64,000 nt of DNA from Acanthochlamys bracteata (taxonomy: Eukaryota > Streptophyta > Magnoliopsida > Pandanales > Velloziaceae). The stretch is taken from contig CM034137.1 of NCBI GenBank assembly GCA_019914995.1, forward strand, positions 2,542,001-2,606,000. Direction: 5' to 3'. The position numbers and the translations under genes are program-made. Under the pieces are notes generated by a model, which saw only the letters and a list, made by a program, of their open reading frames with translations, was not told the origin of the DNA and made no database searches. Position 1 is the first letter of the stretch, and each line of letters begins with the position of its first letter. Below are positions 1 through 13,100 of the stretch, one piece after another.

Positions 1-86
1 ATTTCATTATTAGGAAACTTTGCTGTATTGTGCAAGGAAAAATGGACTTTCGAATTATTTATTTATTTTGAAAGAAAAGGACTTAC

Positions 87-3000
87 TTGAGGATTTATAG
101 GCAAAGAATCGGTGAGAGGTATTATTCCTTCTTCCCTCTCTGATTGTGAAGGATTGGCAGTACGACGCGGATCAAGATAGCGCTTATCAAGAGCCAATAT
201 CTGCAAATTAATAAACAATTAAAGAACACAATTCCATATATCTATTGCCAAAATCTAACCAATAAAAGCACAAGACAAAGGAAGTTATAAGCATATGCCA
301 AGGTTTGAGCAATTAAGACTAGGCATAGACAGTTGTAAACAATAAAGACAGCTTGGAATTCCCCAAGATACTAGAAATACAATAACTAAGACTAAGAAAC
401 ATTCATTTTTAAATAACTTTGAAATTCTTCTTTAGTCCTTTAAGATAATCTATATTTTTTGACACATGCGGAAATGTACACAAGGAAATAAGATGGTAAT
501 GTGCATAGGAATTGACCACTTTTTGTCCTGAGAGAGCTAGAGAGAGGTCTATGAAGACAGAGGTTGCCGCCAGAAGCAGCCAAAACAGTCAACGATAGTG
601 ATCGGCAGCAAGGCACGTTTTCCTTCTTTTTTTTCTTATATAATTTATTTACGCTCCTTACCGTCGGCTCTTTTAGCAGCTAGAATCTTGTTGGTCAGAT
701 GAGACTGGGATGATGTTGCTGATCTTTGTAGGAATCAACTAATCCCATCCAATGCAGGTAATAGGGATAACTAAAACTCAATTTACCAAAGGTAATCAAA
801 GTTGGTTGACGCGATTATAAAAACAAATCCGTTCATTCTATATGGAAGCATTCAGTTTTCTTCCCGTGCTTCAAGTGACAACCAGTACAATTGAGCTTTC
901 TAGACAAGCATGCAATCTCTATCATTGTACATCATATGCAATCTATTCTCGTGTATGTGAGATCATAATATTCTACATCTATTGAAGGCACACAATTTTG
1001 GAGGAAATGTCATTTTCTTTTAAAGTTGGAGTTCAAAAGGTCTATCATATTAGGGAAAGTAGCAAGGTACTGGACAGAGGACAGAGCCACATGAATATGC
1101 AGTTAGATTTAAAATATGCTATTTTGCCCTAAAAGCCTCACTTCTCTTCATGTCTATTGCCCATCCCCTCTTCCATTTACCTTCATGTACCAAGAAAAAT
1201 CAACCCTATTCAGCTTGACCATTAACACAGGCGATAAAATTGCAACTCATCATCGCCACCAACATCTGTTATTATTCCTCCACTACCACAAGCATCAGAC
1301 ACCATTGTCACTCCATCAGCTGCTATCACAAGCCTATTTAGAGCACGATTATTGCTCGTAGAGAGGCACCTTATCCTATTAAGAGAGTTGCCCACATAAT
1401 ACTACCAATCTACTTCATTCTGTTAAAGACAAAGACTCTATTCCCTCAACGACATTTTATATATCGAATCGGTACTTCAGCATATTAATTTTTCTATGGA
1501 AATTGAGTAATCAAATGTTAATTTACTGATAAAGTGTCAAAACAAATTAAGCTGACCTGATCCCCAATGGTGCCAACAAGGAGCTGCTTGGAAGTTATTC
1601 CCTTTGCTGTTGATGTTACCTCCAATGCTTTTACAGAATGCGTAAAAAAGTACGATTGGGATTTCACTACCACCTCTGGCCGAGAATAGGATGAAATCGG
1701 TGTGGTCAGGTTATGCTTTCCTAGAACAAGCTTCAAAACATCCTTGTTGTCCTATGATAGAAGTTTTACTGTTAGTGTAAAAACATCATAGGAATATTTC
1801 AAAAGTATGTAAAAAGAAAATTAATAAAATGATAGCTTACTGCCCGAGATTGATCATAGATCTCAACAATTGCCATCTCGTATCTATGCGCTCTGAGGTT
1901 GAAATAGTGGTAGACAACCCAGTTCTCACTCATTACCTTGAGCATCAAAAAGGAACTCAACTTGCTAAGTACTACATTAACATTCCTACATCAGAAAAAA
2001 AAGTGGTGCAAGTACTCAATAAAGGACTAGGGAAACCACTCACAGCATGAATAGGGCCTTGAGCACCTTGGTGAGTTACACGATGAAGTATACGGCCCGT
2101 AACAGTGTCAATAAGATAAGCAACCAACCAAGCTTCTTCCGGTGTAACTGATCCAATCTCACCAGCACCCTTAGGAGAAACTGTAGCTACAAATAGTATA
2201 TTTCTAGATATGTATTTATACATCACATCTTGGTCTGCTGTAACCTTTGCTTGTGTGTGAACCACCTATAATATAGATGACTAACAAAAATTAAACAAAA
2301 CAAACAAAACTATAACCTGAACCTTTAGTTTCAACTCTGTTGAAAGCTATATACATACCTCGCAACCTACATACATATATGCATACATCTGTACAGTTGT
2401 ACGTGCTTATGCATGCATGGAAATAAGCCAACATATATTTAAAAAAGAAAGTTGTTAGATCTTGGAACTCAGAGGAATATGTCCCATTGAACATTCAAGG
2501 TGCTTGAAGAAAAAGAAGGTAACATGACGAAAAGAAAAAATTGCTATCTTTTTTGGCTTCCACTAGCACAATCAAGGAGTTAGATACATTTAATGTTACT
2601 CTAACTTCAAGGAAAAACTATCCACATGCACACACACAACAGTAAGCGTTGATGCACAAACTCTGAGTATGAATACCCTCAGCAGTCCACATACACAGAA
2701 AAAACATTGACTTGTTATCAGCTGAGTTGAAAAACTGCTTTTGATGAATCACGAGTTTTACTTCTCTATGCGACTATATAATACTTTATGCGAAAGAATG
2801 TTGATATCTACATAAATTGACATTTAAGTGGAATATTCTCTAAATCTCAAGATTGATGAAGAGGAGAACCTTGCAATTGGAAGAGTGATTTGATCTTTGA
2901 CAGCTAAAAAGAGTATGCAGCATAGATACTTACCTCATTCATTTTCCTTGTAGTTGTAACAGCAATCTTCTCGGAATATGATGGGAAGGCAATTGTCCAC

Positions 3001-6000
3001 AACTCTCTAGCTTTAAAGCAATAGTCATCTGACAAATCAGCACCGCATTTTCCTCTCAAGGAATAGCCTCTAATCATATCTTTCTCTGCATCAAGTGAAT
3101 AGAAGAATGTGTTTGGCATTTCGCGAAGAAATACATTGACGGAATTAGAAGTTCTTGGATATAAATGCGCATGGGAGTCTGCATCTATTATAAGATGAAG
3201 ACGCTTCTCGGTTGGGTCCATGAAGGGCAGTGGGATGACTTGACTTATAGAATGACCAGTTTTTATAGAACTGAGCTCCTTTCCAGTGTACGAATCAACA
3301 ACTGATAAGACACCCCATTCATCTGAATCGAGTCCACATCTGCCAACTACCAGAACAGAAGGGTTGTCTTGCATTGCATGATGATGAGGAACGCTCCATT
3401 GGTAGATACTTAAAGGAGAAGGATTTTGACAGGCTGCTGATCTGCGAAGAGAAGGAAGTAACAGAGACCAAATAACTCGCCCGTCTCCTGTGTGTAGTGC
3501 TAAAACTTTACCAGCTTTTGTCAGCACAACAATAAGCTTCCGAAATCCATTACGATCACGTGTCATCTTATTCTTTCCGGAGCTTCTTAGTCTCAGCTCT
3601 TGAATTGCAGCAATATCATCAGCACTTGCAAGCATGAGCGTTCCCTTGAGTTTTAGCAGGTGGCCCTTCCAAACAGAAGCAGAACCACAGAATGTAGTTA
3701 GACAAATATATAAGACTAACTAAGCATGTAATGACTAAATTTTCATGAGTCAACCAACTTTTCTATTCTCCCTTGAGGACCCTATGAACCAATAGCAAAG
3801 GCCAATAAAGGACAAACCTATTGCAGTATCCAGTAGCTAAAACGCTTACAAAAGCTTATTTACTAAAAAGTTTTAGTATGTCTTCAATTAAGAAGAAGAT
3901 GCCTGCTGACCTAATAAGTGTATTTAGTCAATAATTCATCTAGAATGAACAAAATCTCAGTAAGAGTACCTTGAGCCATTCCAACAAGTTCTCTTCCACC
4001 TTTGCAACTGATACACCATCTTTTTTTACTGGCAATTCAGAAGTTGTAGAACCCACAATTGAAGCAAGTCCATCTTCTCTACTCCAAACAACGTCGCCTT
4101 GTTGGACTAGCATTAGAGAGTGATCCTCCATAACAAGTAAAGCTCTAAATCCATGAGATCTGTCTGTTCTGACATAGTTATTGATGAAAATCTTCTCAAC
4201 ATGCCCTTTCTGGCTATCCACCCTAATATTCTCTCCAAGAATATCCTTCTTAGCATCACTAACAAACCTAACTCTAAGATGAACTCCAGTTTCAGCATGC
4301 TGAAGAATGGCAAAGGCTTGCTGGCCTTCTGCTAATGAGATAACTTCACTGATCGAAGCTGGTAGCTTTAAGTTCTCAACCATCTCTATCTCACCTTTAC
4401 CTTTAGCTTTAACTAGAACCAGCAGTGAATCAGTTTCTATAATAAACATCTCAGGTAAATTTTGAGGTAATAATGTAGCCCTTCCATTAAATCCTTCAAT
4501 AAAATCTGAAATATATGTTTGATGAACACCTAGTACTCCTTCTTGGAAGCTTATTGAAACTAGAGAGGATCTTGTAGAATCTAATGCCACAAGCATGTTG
4601 CTAGAAACTTGCACCATTTCACCAAAAAAGCCACTAGGAAAAGACGCACTGTCTTGCTTTAAAACATCCCCAGTTTTAGCATTAATTTGGTAAGCAGAAA
4701 AAGCCGATGACCCAGAGGCATATCCAACTATATTGACGAGACTGGTCTCAAAGGTCTCTTGATATATTTGTTGAACGTCTAAGCTACACAAACAGATAGA
4801 TTATAACGAACACATTAATTCCACTCCTACACATCAGCAGGAAACAGATGATGAAAAGCAGCAAGCAATTACCCAGCAGAAGCAAAATCTTTCTGCCAAA
4901 CTGATTCACCGTCAATGCTTGATATGGCATGAAGGACTCCTCCACTGTATACGAGGATCAGGCTTTCCTTTTCCACTTTGCAGCTTGCCTGGAAAAACAA
5001 AATCCACTTATTTGAAAAAATAATAACCAATAGTGTGCACAACACAAGTACTACTAATGTAAATGAAATATTGCCACTACAAAATTGATTACATCCAAAA
5101 AACCTCGAACTTCTTACAGGAATTAAGAGCAGAGGTTTTGAGGGACTTCGATAGTGGAGAATGGACTCCCACATCATCTGTCCATCAGGAAGGTTCCACG
5201 CTCTCAATATGCTTCCTTGTGATGAATGTGTGATAACATCTGTACAAGAAGGCATTCATTTGATTAAACCAGTACAAATCTTAGACATACATTACTTATA
5301 AGCACATCATCTTAGCGTACATATGCCTTATCCTGAAGTAAAGATAGGATGTGAAAGAGGACTAAACTAACTGTTGCGTGATTTTGATGATGTTGAGAAC
5401 ACACTGAATTAAACATCTTACAAGATACTTGACGAATACAAGATATGTGAAGAAGTACGAGCCGGAATCAAAAGGCATAAGGCAGCAAGGAATTTAAATT
5501 AGGAAAGAAGAAGAGCTCTGGGTGTTACATTTGCCAATAGTTATATCAATTTGATCAATGACATCATTCTTTCCAAAGACATGGCGCCAAACTGCATCAT
5601 TGCATATGAAATAAAAGTTCAAGTTAGAGCTAGATGTAGAAGATAATAACTAGAATTGCAGATATGTATCTAGCAACTCAGCATCTGGAATAAAAGATTT
5701 ATTTAAAAGAAGTATTAAGCATACATATGTCTCCTGTACGTAGATCAATTGAAGCAATAACATTCTCCTCAGTGGACACCACCACTCTCTTCCTTCCTGC
5801 TTTTTGAGTGTGAAAAACTGCTTGTTTCACCTTGCCAAGATACTTCTGATGCCTGCATCCATTGAATTTAAATTCTCTTAGTTTAACTCTGCAACCCTGC
5901 AAGGCTAATCATCTTTGACTCTCGCAATTCCCTATTACACCCAATATCACCTACATCATATGCATTTAGGTAAACTCCATATAGTCAATGAAATATGTTT

Positions 6001-6369
6001 GTAGTAGAATCACAGTGACTTTATCAATTGTAAACGCACCTGAAGCCCTTAGCTGCTGCAAGTTAGCAATATCAGTTAACTAATTATTCAAACGTACATC
6101 TAGATTTGTCCTTCTCATGCTTCTAGTAAACATAGGCGCACAATTACCTATACTTAAAAGTGAGATATCAACAGACTCCAAACAACCAGAACCGCTAGGA
6201 AGATAAATTACTACAAATTCAACACGAACAAGTATTTGAGATTGTGCAAGAACTATGAAACCGTGACTGACCAATCGAAGAGACCGACTTGATCTTCGTA
6301 AAGAGCGGAGGAGAAAGAGAGGGAGGAGATGAATAAGATTGCGAAGAAGAGGGTAGCCCTCGCCGCCAT
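87..6369 (-). CDS. EMC1: EMC1, ER membrane protein complex subunit 1 (3' end outside window)
   Basis: Largest subunit of the ER membrane protein complex, which inserts transmembrane segments into the ER membrane. I place eleven exons: 6272-6369, 5725-5852, 5529-5591, 5118-5239, 4873-4988, 3970-4783, 2934-3665, 2044-2265, 1841-1936, 1557-1751, 87-200. They join in frame to 900 codons with GT-AG sites. The protein opens with a signal peptide (MAARATLFFAILFI...) and then LYEDQVGLFDWHQKYLGKVK, typical of plant EMC1. A beta-propeller-like region follows (VVVSTEENVIASIDLRTGDI, LRAWNLPDGQMMWES), and the C-terminal DUF1620-type part includes TSTAKGITSKQLLVGTIGDQ. The last visible exon ends with PLTDSLPINPQ and a GT donor, so the final roughly 80 residues, with the membrane anchor expected for the family, lie left of position 1. 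The start is the only ATG giving a signal peptide. The intron at 201-1556 is unusually long for the gene. No frame breaks were seen. Confidence 0.95.
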
Positions 6370-6583
6370 GGTCAGCAGGAGAAGGCGGTGCTCCGGCGAG
6401 ATTGAGAGAGAGAAAACAGGGGCGGTTGTAGTCGTGGATCCGGAAAGGAGTGAGAGCGTGGGGGTGTTGCTCTGCAGCGAGCGAGAGAGAGAGACGACGC
6501 TCGACCACTTTGATCGAAGTTGAAGCAGTGCTACTTGCTAACATGTGTCTTAAGTATTTTATCGGAAATATTAACATGGTGTT

Positions 6584-6665
6584 GTCGATATGTCCGAGTG
6601 GTTAAGGAGGTAGACTCGAAATCTACTGGGCTCTGCCCGCGCAGGTTCAAATCCTGCTGTCGACG
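6584..6665 (+). tRNA. tRNA-Ser (anticodon CGA)
   Basis: An 82-nt cloverleaf. The 7-bp acceptor stem pairs GTCGATA with TGTCGAC (one T-G pair) and has discriminator G. The D-arm contains GAGTGGTTAAGGAGG. The anticodon stem GTAGA/TCTAC encloses loop CTCGAAA, which places CGA at 6617-6619. A long class II variable arm follows (GGGCTCTGCCCGC), then T-arm GCAGG-TTCAAAT-CCTGC. The long variable arm and CGA anticodon make this a serine tRNA reading UCG. There is no intron and CCA is not encoded, as expected for a nuclear gene. It lies about 215 bp from the EMC1 start codon, on the opposite strand. Confidence 0.96.
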
Positions 6666-6674
6666 AATTATTAC

Positions 6675-6680
6675 TTTTTT
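6675..6680 (+). terminator. RNA polymerase III terminator of tRNA-Ser
   Basis: A run of six T starts 10 nt after the tRNA 3' end, followed by further T runs to about 6710. This is the usual Pol III stop signal. Confidence 0.7.
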
Positions 6681-6710
6681 ATTTTATTTTGTTTTTTTTT
6701 TTCTTTCGTC

Positions 6711-7620
6711 TCTGTATAACTTTAAACTCTTTCTCTGCGACATTCTGTGTTTTTGAGATGGTTAATCTTTCCTAAATTTTCTTACTAGCAAATGAATTCG
6801 ACATTTTGTAATCTTTTTGATTATTCAAAATAAATTATTATAAATATTATTATTAAAATGAATTCAATTTTTATATTTAAACAAATAAATTGATTTTATT
6901 AGTATTGTTTTGCTAAGTTCATTTAACCTTGTTTTAAAAAATTTGTCTAATACTTATCAAATAATTTATAATTATCATGTTGATTAAAAAAATACTAAGA
7001 CATGTAAAATAATGATCTTTTTAATAATTAGTCAAAAACTAAAAAAGCTAAAATTTAAAACTATTTGATATTATATTTATTTCAGTTTCCTTTTTTTTTT
7101 TTCAATATTTAAAAGTTATTTTTAAAATGTAAATATATTATAGATTATAAATTTATATGGTATACATTTTATTTTTATAACCAAATAAAATTTAGTTTAA
7201 AAAGTTTAAAAATAATTTTAATTTTAAAAGTGTTTGTTTGTATTGCTTAATAATATAATATATTTCAAATTTTTATTTTATGTTTTTTAATAAAGTTTTT
7301 ATAAATATTTTTAATTTAAAAAATATAAAAAAATTTATATCATAAATTTTATTATTATTTATTTTATTAAATATATTTTATTTCAAAAAATATATTTTTT
7401 AAAAAGTACTTCCTAACATCTTTATTATGGCTGTTCGTGTTACGATTAAAAATGAAGTAATTGTATTTTCTTATTCAAATAGAGCACAATTGTTTAAGCA
7501 AATTAAAGTTAATTTTAGCATTTTTAATGTAGTTATTCTGCTAATTTATATTCTTTTCTACAGTTAGTTGTAGTGTTAGTATAGATAAAGGTATCAAATA
7601 AATAAAATCTATCAAAACCA
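6711..7620. other. AT-rich intergenic region
   Basis: Very AT-rich spacer between tRNA-Ser and the eIF2 alpha gene. I see no coding potential and no clear terminal inverted repeats. The body resembles the AT-rich cores of local MITEs, but no ends can be set. Confidence 0.5.
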
Positions 7621-7630
7621 AGTAATTTAG

Positions 7631-7639
7631 AAACCCTAA
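7631..7639 (+). promoter_or_regulatory. telo-box (AAACCCTAA) upstream of eIF2 alpha
   Basis: An exact AAACCCTAA motif about 150 bp upstream of the eIF2 alpha start codon. Telo-boxes are common near the transcription start of plant translation-related genes, which fits its position. Function here is inferred from motif and context only. Confidence 0.55.
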
Positions 7640-7787
7640 ATTCCCATAAATTCAACCCCTCAATCGATCAACAGGAACCGAGAAACCTTAATAAATTTAA
7701 ACCCAATTCACCAACAGCAGCAACGAACATTCCAATCAATTCGAAGCTTTGAATCGAAGCAAGCTGTGGGAAGCTGATCAATCAATA

Positions 7788-10700
7788 ATGGCGACTCCAT
7801 CGAGCAACGGTCCGAATCTGGATTGCCGTATGTACGAAGCGAAGTATCCGGAAGTCGATCAAGCCGTGATGATTCAGGTGAAGCACATCGCCGACATGGG
7901 CGCCTACGTTTCTTTACTTGAGTACGGTAACATCGAGGGCATGATTCTGTTCTCCGAACTCTCTCGCCGCCGTATTCGAAGCGTTAGTAGTCTTATCAAG
8001 GTCGGTAGACAAGAACCCGTTATGGTTCTTCGTGTTGATAAGGAAAAGGGCTACATTGATTTGTCCAAGAGGAGGGTTTCTGAAGAAGAGATTGCAGTGT
8101 GTGAGGAAAGGTATAACAAGTCGAAGCTTGTGCACTCGATTATGCGGCACGTTGCTGAGACTATGGGGATTGATCTTGAAGAGTTGTATGTTCATATTGG
8201 TTGGCCACTGTATCGTAAGTACGGGCACGCGTTTGAGGTATAAAGGAGATGTTCTTTTACTGCTTCATGTTTAACTGAAAAGTTACTTATTTCTCTTTCA
8301 GGGTTGGTTTGGTTTGATGTTTTCATTTTCTTGTTCGGTGAAGTGACTTTGTTAATGTTGTTTTGGGAACAATTTCTTGTTATAGTCATAGGTAAATCAC
8401 TCAAAGATAGATTTTGCGCCGCTTTCATTAGGAAAACAATTATGAACAAAGGCATTATTGCAACTGTGGAGGAAAGTATTGTGCAAGGGAGGGAAGTGAT
8501 TTACTATGTCCAGGGCACCATTTCTGCTCCTAGGTAGAAGTTACTAGGACTAGGATGAATTTGTAGAGATATGACTAAAATGTAGATTTTCATCCTCATT
8601 TCTTTTGTATTTTGATCAAACAACAATTATAAACAACAGGTCTTTGGTGGTAAGGTTCAGTTGAAATGAATGCCAGGAAGTTGTTCACTGTATTGTGTGC
8701 TGGCTTACTGCTTTATGCCACTTGCACAACCGTCCCCAAACCGAAACCATATTATTCCAGAACCACCATCGATAATCCTCTGATTTTCTGGGGATTTTTT
8801 TTATTGTATGTGTGAGCTATTTTTAGTATGTAGGTGATAGATGTTTTCAACAGAAAGATATTTGTTGAACATGAGCAATAGTTGAACAGCAATCTTTAAG
8901 TTATATTTAAGCAAACAGACTACAAAACATGACTAACTTTGAAATTTAAAGAGCTGGTTATTAGTTATTTAATTTTATATGAAAAACTAGAAAGTTCTTC
9001 AAAACTTCACTTAAACAAGGTGCTTCTTGTTCTAGAACAGTGACTATTGTAGCATCTACTTGTGGTGTATATGCTATCCTAGAGACATGCTAAGTTTGCA
9101 CAATCCTTTGTCTATGTTATTATTTTCAGGCGTTCAAGCTGATAGTGAATGATCCAGACTCCATATTGGATCCTCTGACCAAGGAGGTGAAGGAGATTGG
9201 CCCTGATGGCCAGGAGGTGAGGGACTGGATTGCTCGATTTATTTGGAAAATATTTTGATAGTTTCATCGTTCAGCTATTTGTATTTGTTGCATTGATCTG
9301 TGGGGTTATTGCTAGGTGACTAAGGTGGTGCCGGCGGTTACTCCGGAGATTAAGGACGAGTTAGTAAAGAACATCCGGCGTAGGATGACACCCCAACCAC
9401 TTAAGATACGGGCAGATGTTGAGATGAAGTGCTTTGAGTTCGACGGAGTTCTCCACATCCAGGTCTTGTTGTAAAGAGGATTTAGGTTGAACCTGCCCAT
9501 TTATGTTACCGTAAGTTTACGATTGACTTTCTTTATGGCAATTTACCTCTAGGCTGCGATGCGTAAGGCAGAAGCTGCAGGAACTGCTGATTGTTCTGTT
9601 AAAATAAAGTATGTTGCTGCGCCACACTATGTCCTAACCACTCAGACACTTGACAAGGTTAGCAATATGTCAACGGCATATTCTTTTGTCATTTTTTATA
9701 TGTTTCTTTTAGTGAACTTCTGTTTAAATTTCTATGTTTAAATTTCTATGTGCAATACCGTCTGCCTAAACTTTTTGTATTGTATTAAGTAAGCATCACT
9801 GGTAGGCTTTGGGGTTAATGAGTGCCTTTACTGGCATTGGTGTCATGGGAATTTTGTGCTATATGAATTATGAAACTGAAGTATGGTTTTCATTAGAGAG
9901 GAAAATGATGTAAAAGGATCTTTGTAGTTAGTTAGACCAATTTATATGAAGTCTGTTAGTGGTTGTAAGAAACTAGAGTTTTATATAAAAAGTATGATGG
10001 CTATTTTGACTATGCTTATTCTTGTTTGTCTTGCCCTCCTATGTAAGAGACTTTAATTGACTGAATGTTTAGGTCTTTTGAACATGTTATTTTGGTTTTG
10101 TATTTTGGCATTGGTTTGTTGTCATCTTATGATTTACGCTTTGTGGAATCGTGATGAAATAATTGGCTCAGAAGACAGACTTTTTTTACAAACATTATCT
10201 CTTTTGCTGTTTGTATACCTAGATCCAGAATACTACGCGTTCATTATGGAGTAAAGCATCAGTAAGCCTGAAGTTATTTATTTGTTCTTCGTTATTAGGG
10301 CCCTGGATCTAACTATTGGATTTGTGATTACCATTCAATTACCTTTAATATGCAAACTTCTTTATTTTATAATATGCGGACAACTCGTTCAATGCCTTGA
10401 TGCAGAGTAGAGGTGGCAAAAATCGACCCGACCCGAAAAAGTCGGGTTCGGGTCAAGCCTTAGACGGGTTTGGATCGATTTCGGATCGACCCGAAAATTA
10501 CCCGTTTAACTATTTATATAGTATATATTACTTAAAAATTAGAAAAAAATAGCAAAAAATTTGAATTTAATTTGTATATATATATTTTTTAATTTATCTT
10601 AATTTTAACTAATTTTTATTTAATTTATAAATTTGTAAAAATTAATATTTTTTCTTTTTAAATACATCATAATTAATAATTTTGATATATTATTATTAAA

Positions 10701-11573
10701 AATTAATATTTATAATTTTTATTTAATAATTTAATTATTAAATGGGTCGATCCGAGTTTGACGTGATTATAAATAAGTTGGGTTAGGGTTGACAATTTTG
10801 ACCCATATAAATAAACGGGTCAGGTTAGGGTTGAACATTTTTTACCCGGTTATTATATGGGTCGACTCGGAACCGACTCATGAACCCATATTGCCACCCC
10901 TAATGCAGAGGATATCAATATCTTCAGTATTCTTGCACTTGGTTCGTTATCTTCAACTTAACTCATTGGCTAGGTTATTATGAGCAGGAACAAGGCATTT
11001 CGGTTTTAAATGATGCAATTGTGGCGTGCAAAGAGGAGCTTGAAAGTCACAAGGGGAAACTTGTGGTGAAGGAGGCACCTAGAGCTGTAAGTTTAATAAT
11101 TGGTTACTTGCACTGTCGTCTAGTTGTTTTCTTCCTGTTAGAGTACATGTGAACAACTATTGAACTTCCTAGTATTGGATATGTATCTATACTTGCTTCC
11201 TTTCTGTTTTTACATGTGATACATATTAGGCCATGGAAAAAATGCTGGAACAGGACCTTGTTATTGATGGTGGTTTACTAGTTTTACAGACAAAAGGACT
11301 CCTATAGATTTGCATAGCAAAGCTGAAAGCTATCATCAGTTTTAGTTGGGTTACTTATGTGCTACTTCTTGTTTGTTGATTACCTTCACCTCCTTGTTGA
11401 TGGTTTAACATGTTGCACAGGTGAGTGAACGGGATGACAAGCTTCTTGCTGAACATATGGCCAAATTAGGGGCTGCCAATGCAGAGGTTGATGGTGATGA
11501 AGACAGTGAGGAAGAGGAGGATACTGGAATGGGTGACATTGATGTGGAAACTGGTGGGGGGTTAGCCGGGTAA
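7788..11573 (+). CDS. eIF2alpha: Eukaryotic translation initiation factor 2 subunit alpha
   Basis: Subunit of the GTP-binding eIF2 trimer that delivers Met-tRNAi to the 40S ribosome. Six exons, 7788-8237, 9130-9216, 9316-9462, 9553-9657, 10988-11086 and 11421-11573, give 346 residues, the usual length. The N-terminal S1 domain reads [20 protein letters not shown]. The regulatory loop [10 protein letters not shown] is intact, with the serine equivalent to mammalian Ser51 at residue 59, so control by GCN2-type kinase is expected. Later segments include [32 protein letters not shown] and [19 protein letters not shown]. The C-terminus is acidic ([16 protein letters not shown]). I chose 7788 because the homology begins just after it; an in-frame ATG at 7749 would add 13 residues not typical of the family. 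Intron 4 carries a hAT MITE ending 85 bp before exon 5. Confidence 0.97.
10408..10902. mobile_element. hAT-type MITE in eIF2 alpha intron 4
   Basis: A 495-bp non-coding element flanked by perfect 8-bp direct repeats ATGCAGAG (10400-10407 and 10903-10910). Its ends are inverted: TAGAGGTGGCAA at the left and TTGCCACCCCTA at the right. Subterminal regions are full of GGGTC/GACCC repeats (GACCCGACCCG, GGGTCGA) around an AT-rich core. An 8-bp duplication with TA(G)..-starting ends and no coding capacity indicates a hAT MITE. Relatives lie at 58810-59371 and about 41708-42255. Confidence 0.9.
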
Positions 11574-13100
11574 ATAAGAAGCAATCTACTGGTATTTTTG
11601 CAGACAAATGTCTTGGAGTAGATTTATAGGACCTATTGGAAGTTCTTACACAATTGCGGCTTTTTTACATTGCATATACAAGAGGCTGAATTTCGGTAGA
11701 CGGAAGTGCTTTTTTGCACCGCAGTTTGTTTGGAGGATACTTTTGCTATTTAAATGCAAGTTTGATTTTTGTCTACCTTGAAGACCTTTTGATGTTGCAT
11801 GTTCTTTTGGTAATATCTCATCTTTCTAAAATGCTATTGCATCAACCAAGCTTTGCTTTGCTGCAAGGATAAGAATGCATCAATTGCTTTCTGGTGTAAG
11901 GAACCTTCGCATGGAGTTTACTTGATTTGATGAATTGTGGCAAGGAGTGGGAATGAAATTGGTATTACCACAGCCCTTGATCATATCAGTAAATTATCAA
12001 AATCGAGATTTTAGGTGGAGTAGAATCGTAAAATCAGAATTTTAAAATAAGATCGTAAAATTTTACATATAAATAAAATTTATAAATAATATTTTTTAAT
12101 AGTATTAAAGATTTTTTACAAAACTTTTTTTAATTATTTTTTTAAAAAAGTTGATGCATTTAAAAAAATTTTGAAAATTCATTTAAATTTTATAAAAAAA
12201 TACTTTTCAGAAAATATTTTTAAGATTTATAAAAAATTTTAAAATTTTACAAAAAATTCTTTCAAATTTAGTTAACTATAAAATTTGTTTAAAATTAAAA
12301 TCGTATATCGTAAAACGAGATTTTATCGATTTTAAATTTAAATCGGTATCATGGTAGGATTTTATTCAAAAAAAATTTTTTTGAAATCGAAATCGTTTTG
12401 GTAAAATAAAATTATAAAATCATAAAATTTAAATCGAAATTTTAATAACCTTACATATCAGCGTTACTAGTGGAGATATAAGTTTAAATGATGCTAAATG
12501 CAAGCTAAGCACCAAAAATTTTTCATTTTCGCATTGGAATATGCTTGAAATAAGTTTCGTGATAGTCGTTCGTGCTTGTAAGCGCAAAGTATATCTGAAT
12601 GTGTTTGTAAAGATCTATTTGTATTGCATCTCATGCAAGCCATTCCAGGGTAGAACTACCTTGGATAGTGGTGGAGGGGAATTTATAGGAATCTAAAGGT
12701 GAAGTTTATGCTTTCCTTGTTAGTGCTGCTTTTCATTTATCTGCAGGAGTGTAAAATTCCCTTTTACCTTCATCTCAATTTCCATCGACTAATGTTTCTG
12801 AATATGGATCTTTTTGTGCTAGCTCTCTTATGTGGCTCACTCATATGTGTATTGCTTGGAAGTTTTCTTCTACTCTTTGTTCTCATGTACTCGTACTTCT
12901 TTGTTTTGCTTGGTGCTATAATGGCAGGTTTGTATAAAATTGTTTGCTATGCTTCTTGGCTGGTGAATATCTCAATTCTAACTTGCTACTGGGATTCATA
13001 TGCATTTTCTGAGGGTGTTTGAGTTTATTGGATTAAGACACTGATGATGCTGCAGCCATGGTTTGAATCACAGATTTCGAAGCTCCAACCATTACACTAA
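11574..13100. other. eIF2 alpha 3' region and AT-rich repeat
   Basis: The first roughly 250 bp are probably the eIF2 alpha 3' UTR. At about 11980-12460 there is an AT-rich stretch with repeated ATCGTAAAAT / AAATCG motifs near both ends (AATCGTAAAATC, TTTAAATCGAAATTTTAATAACC), which looks like a decayed MITE, though no target duplication could be fixed. From 12460 to 13090 I see nothing recognisable; a 107-codon T-rich frame at 12699-13022 shows no protein-like features beyond hydrophobicity. Confidence 0.4.

Noticed and set aside
1116-1361. 81-codon plus-strand frame in the long EMC1 intron
   Set aside because: Lies inside an intron of the well-supported minus-strand gene and has no family features.
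6520-6756. 78-codon frame across the tRNA
   Set aside because: Translation of a tRNA gene and its terminator; not protein coding.
12699-13022. 107-codon plus-strand open frame with hydrophobic protein
   Set aside because: Very T-rich DNA gives Leu/Phe-rich frames by chance; no domain, no splice context, no family resemblance.
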